Shown in pieces: positions 1 to 7,000 of a stretch of DNA of 10,761 bases. The DNA lies in NCBI GenBank assembly GCA_016200125.1, contig JACQFK010000281.1:1-10761 (forward strand). Reading direction: 5' to 3'. How positions within the stretch are numbered: the first letter of the stretch is position 1; every line of letters begins with the position of its first letter. The notes below the pieces were generated by a model, which did not search any database, was not told the origin of the DNA, and worked only from the letters and a program-made list of their open reading frames with translations. The translations under genes were made by a program, and so were the position numbers. The stretch comes from Planctomycetota bacterium. Lineage in GTDB: Bacteria; Planctomycetota; MHYJ01; JACPRB01.

Positions 1-909
1 CTCGCGGCCTCCGCCTCCTCCGACGCCCACACGCGCTTCATGGGCATCGTGGGGATGCTCGTCTATTCGACCGTCATGGCCGCCCCTTTCGTCATCATGG
101 GCATCTTCCCCTCGCTGATCACCACGGTCCGGAAGAGCAGCGGCGACTGGCTCCACACGGTGAAGGTGACGATGGGCTTCGTCGAACTGGCCGTCGCGAT
201 GTTCTATCTGTCCAAGGCGGACACCGTCGGTGGATGGGGCGTGCTCACCCGCTGGGTCATGATCTCCTTCTGGGTGGCCGCGCTGGGCTTCACCATCCTC
301 TACTTGCTCCGGGTCTTCCAGCTGAAGGGCGACGAGCCGGATCCCGCGCCGGCGGAGGACGCTGCGGGCCCTCCGGTCCGCCGCCAGATCGGCATCGCGC
401 GCATGCTGGTGGCGCTCCTGTTCGGGGTGGTCGCCGTTTCCTTCGCCAGCGGCTACGACGGCCGGGCGCTCGGCTGGCTCGACGGCGTCCTGCCGCCCGG
501 GGAGGTCAAGGAAGGGGACATCGCCAGCTATCCCGCCGCGCTGGCGGAGGCGAAGAAGAGCGGCAAGCCCATCTTCCTGGAATTCACCGGCGTGACCTGC
601 ACCAACTGCCAGGTCATGAAGGGCACCGTGCTGGCGAGCGCGGCGGTCCGCGAGCTGGCCTCGCGCTTCGTCTTCGCCGAGCTCTACACGGACCGCAAGT
701 CGGACCCGAAGCACCGCGAGGGGGACGAGGAGAACCGCAAGCTCCTGGTGGAGAAGTTCCAGGGCTACGCGCTCCCGTTCTACGTGACGCTCGGCCCCGA
801 CGGCGTCGAGCGCTCGCGGATCCTGGGCAAGGTGTCCGAAGCCGAGTTCATCGAGTTCCTCAGGCTGGGGCTTTCTCCGCCGCCGCAGACCAACGGCGGG
901 GGACGCTGA
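1..909 (+). CDS. dsbD: DsbD-type thiol:disulfide interchange protein, 3' part (5' end outside window)
   Basis: The reading frame is open from base 1, so this is the C-terminal 302 residues of a longer gene. Seen: about four hydrophobic segments (fragment residues ~16-38, 53-73, 82-105, 133-150), with a GDWLHTVKVTMGFVELA stretch typical of the DsbD/CcdA transmembrane domain. A thioredoxin-like domain follows (from ~170) with a CTNC redox pair at residues 200 and 203 (bases 598-609) and a cis-Pro-like ALPFYV. Family knowledge: DsbD takes electrons from cytoplasmic thioredoxin, moves them through paired membrane cysteines, and delivers them to periplasmic partners through its C-terminal domain. 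The membrane cysteines and any N-terminal domain lie upstream of the window. The stop codon overlaps the Shine-Dalgarno of the thioredoxin gene, which implies one operon. Family call is firm; the exact subtype (DsbD, ScsB or a cytochrome c biogenesis variant) is not settled. Confidence 0.9.
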   Translation, partial: LAASASSDAHTRFMGIVGMLVYSTVMAAPFVIMGIFPSLITTVRKSSGDWLHTVKVTMGFVELAVAMFYLSKADTVGGWGVLTRWVMISFWVAALGFTILYLLRVFQLKGDEPDPAPAEDAAGPPVRRQIGIARMLVALLFGVVAVSFASGYDGRALGWLDGVLPPGEVKEGDIASYPAALAEAKKSGKPIFLEFTGVTCTNCQVMKGTVLASAAVRELASRFVFAELYTDRKSDPKHREGDEENRKLLVEKFQGYALPFYVTLGPDGVERSRILGKVSEAEFIEFLRLGLSPPPQTNGGGR

Positions 910-919
910 GGAGGAACCC

Positions 920-1246
920 ATGTCCCATCTTCCCGCGGTGAACGACCAGACCTTCGACGCCGAGGTCCTCCAGGCCCCCGCGGCCCTGGTCGACTTCTGG
1001 GCGGAGTGGTGAGGGGGCTGCAGGATCCTCGCTCCCGTGGTGGAGCAGGTGGCGGCGGAACTGGGATCGCAGGTGAAGATCGTGGGGGCGGACGTGGACG
1101 AGACCGGCGAGGCCGCGTCGAACGTGGGCATCAGCTCGATCCCGGCGCTCGTGTTTTTCAAGGCGGGGAAGGAAGTCCACCGGATCGTCGGCCACGTCAA
1201 GAAGGAGAAGCTCGTCGACGAGATCCGGAAGCACCTGCTTTCGTGA
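920..1246 (+). CDS. trxA: Thioredoxin with in-frame UGA in the active site; probable selenoprotein (WUGGC)
   Basis: Read through one TGA at 1010-1012, this frame encodes a 108-residue thioredoxin, the usual family length. ATG 920 is preceded by AGGAGGAA (909-916). Residues 23-30 read LVDFWAEW, then UGA (codon 31), then GGC, so the UGA takes the place of the first Cys of WCGPC and the resolving Cys is residue 34. Downstream landmarks fit: Pro39, buried Asp25, cis-Pro75 in SSIPAL, Phe79-Phe80, and a C-terminal helix rich in Lys/Glu. The gene's own terminal stop is also TGA (1244-1246), as are the stops of several neighbours, so UGA is not generally reassigned. Candidate SECIS hairpins follow the UGA. 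Inference: UGA is decoded as selenocysteine, giving a low-pKa redox enzyme that may feed electrons to the DsbD encoded 11 bp upstream. Alternatives: a TGC-to-TGA sequencing error, or a mutated gene. A conventional caller would start at GTG 1037 and miss residues 1-39. Confidence 0.82.
1013..1049 (+). promoter_or_regulatory. Candidate bacterial SECIS element after UGA-1010
   Basis: Two overlapping hairpins can form just after the UGA. Hairpin A: GGGGGC (1013-1018) pairs with GCTCCC (1031-1036), one G-U pair, 12-nt loop. Hairpin B: CCT(C)GCTCC (1027-1035) pairs with GGAGCAGG (1042-1049), 8 bp with one bulged C, and a 6-nt loop CGTGGT (1036-1041). Hairpin B fits the general bacterial SECIS model, in which the apical loop lies roughly 16-37 nt after the UGA and has a G among its first two bases; here the gap is 23 nt and the second loop base is G. 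The two hairpins share bases and exclude one another. The pairing was done by eye without energy calculation. Role, if real: recruitment of SelB with charged tRNA-Sec. Confidence 0.55.
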
Positions 1247-1266
1247 TTCGTGCGGTTTTCCCGAAA

Positions 1267-1282
1267 CGGCGAACTTTCGCCG
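1267..1282 (+). other. Small hairpin between thioredoxin and coiled-coil protein genes
   Basis: CGGCGA (1267-1272) pairs with TCGCCG (1277-1282) around the loop ACTT. No T-run follows, so it is not a convincing terminator. It could be a weak attenuator or mRNA-stability element, or chance in GC-rich DNA. The only -10-like string nearby is TAACTA (1292-1297), without a recognisable -35, so a separate promoter for the next gene is not supported. Confidence 0.25.
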
Positions 1283-1321
1283 CCGTCTGTGTAACTAACG
1301 AATAAGCACGGAGGTAGGACG

Positions 1322-1858
1322 ATGAAGACGGCGGTGGCGACCCTGGCGCTGCTCCTGGGCGCGGCGGGACTGGCGTCGGCGCAGGACGACCGGGAGCGGA
1401 AGGCCGACGAGCTCAAGCGCGACTTCGAGCGCGCGATGAAGGGGCTGCAGCAGAAGTTCGAGTCGGAACGGGACCGGCTGGAGAAGGAGTTCCGGGCCGC
1501 TCGGGAGCGCCTGCTGGAGAAGAAGGGCGAGAAGCGCGAGGAGCCGAAGCCGCGCAGCACCGAGGAGCTGCTCCAGCGCGTGCTCGACCGGCTGGACCAC
1601 CTGGAGAAGCGGCTCGACCAGGAGCTGCCGCGCTTCGATTTCAAGAACCTGCCCTTCGACTTCAAGTCGATGCCCAAGTTCCGGGACTTCGAGGATTTCC
1701 GGGAGTTCATCCCCAAGTGGCGCGAGTTCGCCCCCAAGTTCAAGGACGAGGAGTTCCGCTTCGAGTTCAGGAAGAAGGGCGACGACAAGGACGACGGGAA
1801 GAAGCCAGAGAAGAAGGGCGAGAAGCCCGAAAAGAAGGGCGAGAAGAAGCAGTTCTGA
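1322..1858 (+). CDS. Secreted coiled-coil, Phe- and Lys-rich protein of unknown function
   Basis: 178 residues from ATG 1322, with GGAGG at 1310-1314. Residues 1-20 form a signal peptide ending in ASA before Gln21, so the product is exported to the periplasm or beyond. Residues ~22-70 and ~78-102 are highly charged heptad-like helices (many Arg, Glu, Lys), probably coiled coil. Residues ~103-150 hold a regular aromatic pattern in which Phe or Trp recurs every two to four residues between charged residues (for example KFRDFEDFREF and KWREFAPKF). The tail (151-178) is a Lys/Glu/Gly repeat of PEKKGEK type. I recognise no family. Position behind dsbD and trx allows co-transcription, but the 75-bp gap and lack of redox residues (no Cys at all) mean a shared role is not shown. 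Most likely a structural, membrane- or nucleic-acid-binding periplasmic protein; function unknown. Confidence 0.8.
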   Translation: MKTAVATLALLLGAAGLASAQDDRERKADELKRDFERAMKGLQQKFESERDRLEKEFRAARERLLEKKGEKREEPKPRSTEELLQRVLDRLDHLEKRLDQELPRFDFKNLPFDFKSMPKFRDFEDFREFIPKWREFAPKFKDEEFRFEFRKKGDDKDDGKKPEKKGEKPEKKGEKKQF

Positions 1859-1873
1859 CCGGCGGCGATTCCC

Positions 1874-1916
1874 ACGCCCGGGCGGGGCCCTCCCGCCCGG
1901 GCGTTCTTGTTTTCTT
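1874..1916 (+). terminator. Strong intrinsic terminator
   Basis: A perfect 13-bp inverted repeat, ACGCCCGGGCGGG (1874-1886) and its complement (1892-1904), surrounds the 5-nt loop GCCCT and runs into a T-rich tract (1904-1916, broken only by C and G). It lies 15 bp after the stop of the coiled-coil gene and ends that transcription unit. The end of the T-tract doubles as the -35 region of the next promoter. Confidence 0.92.
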
Positions 1917-1943
1917 GGCAAAGGTTTTCCGCGCCGCTACAAT
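1915..1943 (+). promoter_or_regulatory. Sigma70-type promoter for the fabZ-like gene; leaderless start
   Basis: TTGGCA (1915-1920) and TACAAT (1938-1943) are separated by exactly 17 bp, close to the housekeeping consensus. Transcription would begin about 7-8 nt after the -10 box, near 1950-1952, which is at the GTG start codon (1952). No Shine-Dalgarno lies before that codon, so the mRNA is probably leaderless. Confidence 0.75.
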
Positions 1944-1951
1944 CGCTCCCC

Positions 1952-2431
1952 GTGCCGACCGAATTCCTCCTCGATCCCGCGAAGTATTCGATCGAACGCC
2001 CGATCTTCGACCGGGAGGCGATCGCCAAGGTCCTGCCCCACCGCGACCACATGGCCCTGGTCGACGGGATCTTCCACCTGGACGAGAAGACCTACACGGT
2101 GGGCGGATGGAAGAACGTCGGGAAGGACGAGTTCTGGGCCTCGGGCCATTTCCCGGGGAATCCGATCCTGCCCGGCGTGGTCCTCGTCGAGGCCACCGCG
2201 CAGGTCTCGCTCGTGGCCTACAAGCAGCTGATGCCGGAGATCCGCGACCGGCTGGTGGTCTTCGCGGGCATCGACGGCGTCCGCTTTCGCGGCGCGGTGC
2301 GGCCGGGCGACCGCGTCTACATCGTGTCCCGCCTCAAGGAGATGTCGCGCCGCGGGCTCAAGTGCGACAGCCAGGGCGTCGTCAACGGCAAGCTGGTGTT
2401 CGAAGGCGTCATGTTCGCGGTCGTGACGTGA
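1952..2431 (+). CDS. fabZ: FabZ-like (3R)-hydroxyacyl-ACP dehydratase
   Basis: 159 residues from GTG 1952. A single hot-dog fold is indicated by LPHRDHMALVDGI (28-40) and GHFPGNPILPGVVLVEATAQ (65-84). The latter carries the catalytic pair His66 and Glu80 expected for FabZ, which dehydrates 3-hydroxyacyl-ACP in fatty acid synthesis in the cytoplasm. An in-frame TTG at 1907 would add 15 residues, but it lies inside the terminator and upstream of the promoter, so it is rejected as the start. The N-terminal ~17 residues (TEFLLDPAKYSIERP) are unlike short FabZ proteins. EATAQ replaces the common EAMAQ, and it is not next to other lipid genes, so a dedicated role (a second dehydratase copy, or another acyl thioester) is possible. 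The 3' end overlaps the nucleoside phosphorylase start (GTGA). Confidence 0.87.
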   Translation: MPTEFLLDPAKYSIERPIFDREAIAKVLPHRDHMALVDGIFHLDEKTYTVGGWKNVGKDEFWASGHFPGNPILPGVVLVEATAQVSLVAYKQLMPEIRDRLVVFAGIDGVRFRGAVRPGDRVYIVSRLKEMSRRGLKCDSQGVVNGKLVFEGVMFAVVT

Positions 2432-3201
2432 CGGCCGCAGAGGCCGCGGCCTCCTACCTGCGCCGCCGCCTTCCCTCGCTCCCCCGAACGGCCGTCATCC
2501 TCGGCTCGTGGATGGGCGATCTCGACCTCGGCCGCGCCTCCCTGGAAATTCCGTACGCGCGAATCCCCGGCTTCCCGCGGGTCCGCGTCGCGGGTCATCC
2601 GGGCCGCCTCTCGATCGTGGGGCGCGCGGCGATCCTGCGGGGCAGCGTCCATTTCTACGAAGGCCGCTCGATGGACGAGGTCGTGCATCCCGTCCGCGTG
2701 ATGGCGCGCCTGGGCGTCCGGACGCTCATCCTGACCAACGCCGCCGGCGCGGTGAATCGCAGACTCAAGCCCGGCGACCTGATGGCGATCACCGATCATC
2801 TTAACCTAATGGGGGCCAGTCCGTTGCGCGGGGGAGCCCATTTCGTCGACCTGACCCGCGTGTATGACGCGTCGCCGCTCCGCGGGTTGAAGCGGGGCGT
2901 CTACGCCGCGATGGCGGGGCCGAGTTACGAGACGCCGGCCGAGATCCGCATGCTGCGCCGGCTGGGGGCGGATGCGGTCGGGATGTCGACGGTGCCGGAG
3001 GCGATCGCGGCTCGGCAGGCGGGCCTGCGCGTGATCGGGATCTCGGTGATCACGAACGCGGCGGCGGGGACGACGAAGGCGCCGCTGTCGCACGCCGAGG
3101 TGCTCGAGACGGCGGCCGGGGCGCGGTCGAAGATGGCCGCGCTGCTCGGCAGGATTCTCGCCGGACTTGTGCCGGAACCCGGCTCTTCCGTCCGTCCTTA
3201 A
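2428..3201 (+). CDS. Purine nucleoside phosphorylase, trimeric (PNP/MTAP family), atypical phosphate site
   Basis: 257 residues from GTG 2428, whose last two bases overlap the TGA of the upstream gene, suggesting translational coupling. Family marks: VILGS (23-27), AGHPGRL (55-61), HFYEG (75-79), LTNAAGAVN (102-110), GDLMAITDHLNLMG (116-129), AGPSYETPAE (163-172), GMSTVPE (185-191) and VITNAAAG (207-214) with the base-contacting Asn210. The enzyme cleaves purine nucleosides with phosphate to give free base and ribose 1-phosphate (salvage). Odd points: the usual GSG of the phosphate loop is GSW (Trp28); the phosphate-binding Arg of the usual GRFH motif is Ser73 (GSVH); and the stretch between Tyr146 and GVYA (157-160) is about 12 residues shorter than usual. 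It may therefore have altered activity or specificity. The frame stays open upstream to 1717, but that part lies across fabZ and the preceding gene and lacks family similarity. Confidence 0.88.
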   Translation: MTAAEAAASYLRRRLPSLPRTAVILGSWMGDLDLGRASLEIPYARIPGFPRVRVAGHPGRLSIVGRAAILRGSVHFYEGRSMDEVVHPVRVMARLGVRTLILTNAAGAVNRRLKPGDLMAITDHLNLMGASPLRGGAHFVDLTRVYDASPLRGLKRGVYAAMAGPSYETPAEIRMLRRLGADAVGMSTVPEAIAARQAGLRVIGISVITNAAAGTTKAPLSHAEVLETAAGARSKMAALLGRILAGLVPEPGSSVRP

Positions 3202-3207
3202 GTAATG

Positions 3208-3236
3208 TTGAAATGGGTTGGGCCCGGGGGTATCAT
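3208..3236 (+). promoter_or_regulatory. Sigma70-type promoter for the lipoprotein gene
   Basis: TTGAAA (3208-3213) and TATCAT (3231-3236) are 17 bp apart. The predicted start near 3243 gives a short 5' leader carrying the Shine-Dalgarno GAGGAGA (3248-3254) before ATG 3260. It begins 6 bp after the phosphorylase stop, so this gene is transcribed separately. Confidence 0.72.
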
Positions 3237-3259
3237 GGGGCCACTCTGAGGAGAAACCG

Positions 3260-3856
3260 ATGAAGCTCAAGCACGCGGCGGTCCTCTTGGCGGCGTCATT
3301 CCTCGCGGCCTGCGGAGGCGGGAAGCAGGAGGGCGTCGTCACGTTCATCGGCTTCACGCCCGTCACGGTCAACGACAAGGACATCCGCACGGTGCAGACC
3401 AACTGCCCCGGCTGCGGCGATCCCATCGCGGTCGACACCGCGCGCTGCCCGAACAAGAAGTGCAAGACCGACATGACCTGGCCGAAGGACTACCGCTGCC
3501 CGTCCTGCCAGGGCTCCGGCGTCTGCGCCGCCTGCACCGCGATGGAGCAGACCAAGGGCGAGTGCTACAACTGCCGCGGCACGGGCGTCCTGATCTACGC
3601 CGGCCAGTCGCCGAACTGCCCCAACTGCAAGGGCTCCAAGCAGTGCCCGATCTGCAAGGGGACGCGCAAGTGCGACCAGTGCAACGGCGAGAAGGTCATC
3701 TCCAAGGAGATCGTCAAGGCCAAGGCCGCGAAGTTCGTCAGCAAGGACGGCGACCTGCCGGACTCCGACCCCCGCCCGCCCGACACGAAGAAGCCGGACG
3801 CGGAGAAGAAGGAAGAGCCCAAGAAGGAAGGCGGCTCGACCGAAGAGAAGAAGTAG
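3260..3856 (+). CDS. Lipoprotein with DnaJ-like multiple CxxC zinc-binding region
   Basis: 198 residues from ATG 3260, chosen over upstream in-frame starts because of the GAGGAGA ribosome site and the signal sequence. Residues 1-18 form a lipoprotein signal ending LAAC, with lipidated Cys18. Residues 49-141 contain sixteen Cys in eight pairs: 49/52, 63/68 (CX4C), 80/83, 89/92, 102/105, 120/123, 129/132 and 138/141. Several pairs are followed by Gly-rich turns (CQGSG, CRGTG, CKGSK, CKGTR, CNGEK), like the CxxCxGxG repeats of the DnaJ zinc domain. The C-terminus (~167-198) is a Pro/Lys/Glu-rich tail. Inference: an exported, membrane-anchored zinc protein, perhaps a chaperone-like or scaffold factor. 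No J domain is present. Zinc fingers outside the cytoplasm are unusual. Specific function unknown. Confidence 0.85.
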   Translation: MKLKHAAVLLAASFLAACGGGKQEGVVTFIGFTPVTVNDKDIRTVQTNCPGCGDPIAVDTARCPNKKCKTDMTWPKDYRCPSCQGSGVCAACTAMEQTKGECYNCRGTGVLIYAGQSPNCPNCKGSKQCPICKGTRKCDQCNGEKVISKEIVKAKAAKFVSKDGDLPDSDPRPPDTKKPDAEKKEEPKKEGGSTEEKK

Positions 3857-3868
3857 CCGGGGGTTCCC

Positions 3869-4051
3869 ATCGGGCTCTACGTCGTCGGCCGCTTCCTCCA
3901 GGGAATCGGCATCTGCGTGGTGGGCGTCGGCCTCATGATCGGGCTGAGCTACAACAGCGACTCCTCCTTCAAGGCCGAAGTGGCGTACTTTCTCGCGGGT
4001 TTGCTCCTCTTCAGCGCCGGACTGCTCATCCAGAAGGTGAAGAAGCAGTAA
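3869..4051 (+). CDS. Small two-helix membrane protein without a standard start codon
   Basis: The frame after the lipoprotein's TAG stop encodes a 60-residue protein-like sequence. It has a hydrophobic helix at ~5-26 containing GRFLQGIGI, a short polar loop (SYNSDSSFK), a second helix at ~38-54, and a basic end (QKVKKQ). This pattern is what a real small inner-membrane protein looks like. No ATG, GTG or TTG precedes the first helix. ATC at 3869, five bases after a GGGGG run (3859-3863), is the best-placed start. Internal GTG 3917 would leave 44 residues and remove most of helix 1. Options: a rare ATC start, a sequencing error (ATG to ATC), or TAG read-through fusing it to the lipoprotein. It ends 7 bp from the convergent kinase gene. 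Confidence 0.55.
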   Translation: MGLYVVGRFLQGIGICVVGVGLMIGLSYNSDSSFKAEVAYFLAGLLLFSAGLLIQKVKKQ

Positions 4052-4058
4052 GGCAGGG

Positions 4059-7000
4059 TCACTTCCTCAGGCGGATCGACCGGAAATTCGCCTCGCCCGT
4101 CGTGGTGAGCCCCAGGTCGCGGTCGCCGGGCAGCGCCGCGGCCACGAGCAGCAGGGGACGTTCGGCGGCGTAGCAGGCGATGTCGCCGCCCTCCGCCACG
4201 AAGGCGAGGTCGATCCACTGGCCCGCCGCGAGCTTCCGGCCGAGGGAGGCCGACGCGCTGCGCTTCTCCTCGAAGCCGTCGAACTCGTAGAGCGTCAGCT
4301 CGCCCGTGTCGCGGACGACCAGGCGGCGGTAGCGCCCGTCCTTCGTCGAGGCGTCGAACTTGAACCCGCTGGCGAAGGAGCTGAAGGTGCCGGAGACGGA
4401 GAGCTCCACGGCCGCGCCGCTGGCGCCCCGTGTCTTCACGGCGGAGAGCTCGATCGACTGGTTCGGCTTCAGGCGGAGCCCGCGGCTCGACCTCGTTTCG
4501 TCGTCGACGGGCGCCGGCGTGCCCTGCGCCTTGCCCTCCCAGGTCCAGTCGTCGTTGAGCAGGCTGCCCGCGGGGCTCCAGGTCCCGGTCTGGCGCAGGG
4601 CGTTGGCGTAGGGGGCGAAGACGTCCTCCTCGCGGTAGAGGCCCGGGTAGCCCGTGCGGAGCGCGCGGGCCGCCTGCTTGAGCCGCTGCGGGTCCCGGGC
4701 CCGTTCGTACTGGAGGACCTCCGCGACGAGGATCGCCGCCATCGCGCGTCCGATCTGTTCCTTGAGCAGCGGATCGTGCGCCCAGGCGGCCTGGATCGCC
4801 GCGAGCGGCTGCTTGGCCGCCTCGTAGTTCTTCTTGTCGAGCTGCGCCTTCGAGGCGGCAATGCGGTCCCGCACCTCCTGGTAGCCGCGCTCGCGGAAGC
4901 CCTCGAGGCGGAATCCCAGGCCCGAGAGGCCGATCTCCTCCGCTCGTCGGAACCAGCGGGCCGCCTGGGCCCAGCGCTCGGGGACGGCCGAATGCAGGTA
5001 GGCCGCCCCGGCCGCGCGGCAGAGGAGGTCGTTGCCCTCGTACAGCTTCTCAACCGTCACGCCTTCGAAGACGGCGGCGAGCGCGACGAGGTCCTCCGGG
5101 TGGAGGTCGCGCGTGGTGAAGGACTTCTCGGCGCCTCCCTTGGGCTGGAAGCCGAAACCCTTGGCGTTGACGATGACCCGGCCGCTGGAGCCGTAGGTCG
5201 CGAGCCGGATCTCCGTCCCCTTCTGGAAGAGCGAGTAGAGGCCCTGGCTCGCCTCGGTGACGAGCATCTCGACGTCGAGCGCATCCTGCAGGTCGGAGAG
5301 CATCCGGTAGGGAAGGCTGTCCTGGGCCTTGAGGAAGGCGGAGGCGAGGGCCGAACGCACCTGGAGCAGCGCCGTGTCCTTGAAGGCGTTGTCGGCCGTC
5401 GCCCGGAAGAGGACGTCGTAGTTCAGCGCAGGCACGCGGGAGCAGGACCGCTCCTCCTCGGCCTGGTCCTTCAGGAACTTCGAGACCCGGAAGTACGCGG
5501 CGGCGGTTTCGCGCCTCGCCATCGACTCCTCGAAGGAGGAGTGGACGAGCGCGAACTCGTCCGAAACCTTGCGCAGGACGGCGTCGTTGAACTCGCGCTC
5601 CAGGCGGGGGAGCTCGGCCTTCAGCCGCTCCAGGCGCGTGCGGCGCGTGCCCTCGGCCACCGGGAGCAGCTGGTCCAGGAGGGGCGCGGCCTCCTTGAAC
5701 TTGCCCTCCTTGAGCCGGGCGTCGAGTTTCTTCTCGTCCGACAGGTATTTCGTCTCGGCCTCGCCGAGCGCGATCGCCCGCTCCTCGCGGAGCCGCTTGT
5801 CGATCGGCGTGAGATCGAGCAGCGGCTGCGGGTAGTCCCGGAGCGCCTTGACGCGGCGGTAGGGGTCCGGCTCCTTGAGCGCCTTGTCGAGCTCCTCGCC
5901 CGCCCGCTTCTCGACGTAGTCGTAGAAGGCCTTCTTCCCCTGGCGGGCCTTCTCGATGTAGTCCGCCGAGGTCGTGGACTTGATGAAGTCGTCGTACGCG
6001 GTGAACACGTCCGGATAGGCCGCGAAATTGTCCTTGTTCTTCTTCTCGAACTGGACGACCTCGAGCAGCTTGTCGCTGAGGGGCGGCTTGACCGCCGCGG
6101 GCGGGACCGGATTCTGGGCCGTCTTGTCGGGCGGAGTCCTGGCTCCGCCGCCCGAGAAGGCGGCGATGAGGAGGATCAGCAGCAGGAGGAGCCCGGTCCC
6201 GGCGCCCGCGCCGGCCAGGATCTGCTGCTTCCTCGTGAGGCGGTCGAGTCCGAAGGGAAGGGTGATCGGGACGCGGACCTGGATCTCCTTGCCCTTGAGA
6301 AAGGCCTCCAGGTCGTTCGCGGCGGCGCCGGCGCTCTGGTAGCGGTCGGCCGGCTTCTTCGCCATCATCTTGAGGACGATGTCGTTGAGCGGCCTGGGGA
6401 TGGCCGGCTTATGCTTCATCGGCGGCACGGGCGGCTCGTGGATGTGCTTGTTGAGCACGGCGAGCGCGGTGGCGCCGACGAAGGGTCGCTTGCCCGTGAG
6501 CAGGTAATAGAGGGTCACGCCGGCGGCGTAGACGTCGCAGAGGGGGGTCGCCTTCTGCCCGCGCGCCTGCTCGGGCGCGAGGTAGTAGGGCGTGCCGACG
6601 ACCATGCCGTCCTTGGTGATCTGGAGCGCGGTCTCGGTCTCGATCGCCAGGCCGAAGTCGAGCAGCTTGGGCTCGTCGCCCTTGGTGATCAGGACGTTGT
6701 CGGGCTTCACGTCGCGGTGGACCACGCCCTCCTCGTGGGCGTGCTGCAGGCCGCGGAGCATGCCGGCGGCGATCTTCGCGGCGTCCCGGGGCTCCATCGC
6801 GCCCAGGTTCTCGACGACCGTGGAGAGCGACTCGCCGTCGACGTACTGCATGACGATGAAGTGGCGCCCCTCGGCGTAGCCCACGTCGTGGATCTGGACG
6901 ATGTTGGGATGCTCCATCCTGCCCGCGGTGGTCGCCTCGCGCATGAAGCGGGCGACGTACTCGGGGTCGCGGCCCATCTCGGGCGGGAGGATCTTGACGG

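Noticed and set aside
1010..1012. Genetic code with UGA read as Trp or Gly
   Set aside because: TGA ends several genes here cleanly (909, 1246, 1858, 2431), and the UGA sits on the catalytic Cys position rather than at Trp or Gly positions.
1037..1246. Separate small gene starting at GTG 1037
   Set aside because: The region directly upstream in the same frame encodes the N-terminal half of thioredoxin with its own ATG and ribosome site; a 69-residue product would lack the active site.
1299..1319. Similarity between 1299-1319 and 8384-8404 (17 of 21 bases, both containing ACGGAGG)
   Set aside because: Short and purine-rich; the first is a Shine-Dalgarno region and the second has no gene behind it, so chance is the simpler view.
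1717..2427. Long upstream extension of the nucleoside phosphorylase frame
   Set aside because: It overlaps the Phe-rich protein, a terminator and the fabZ-like gene in another frame, and its Arg/Pro-rich translation shows no family similarity.
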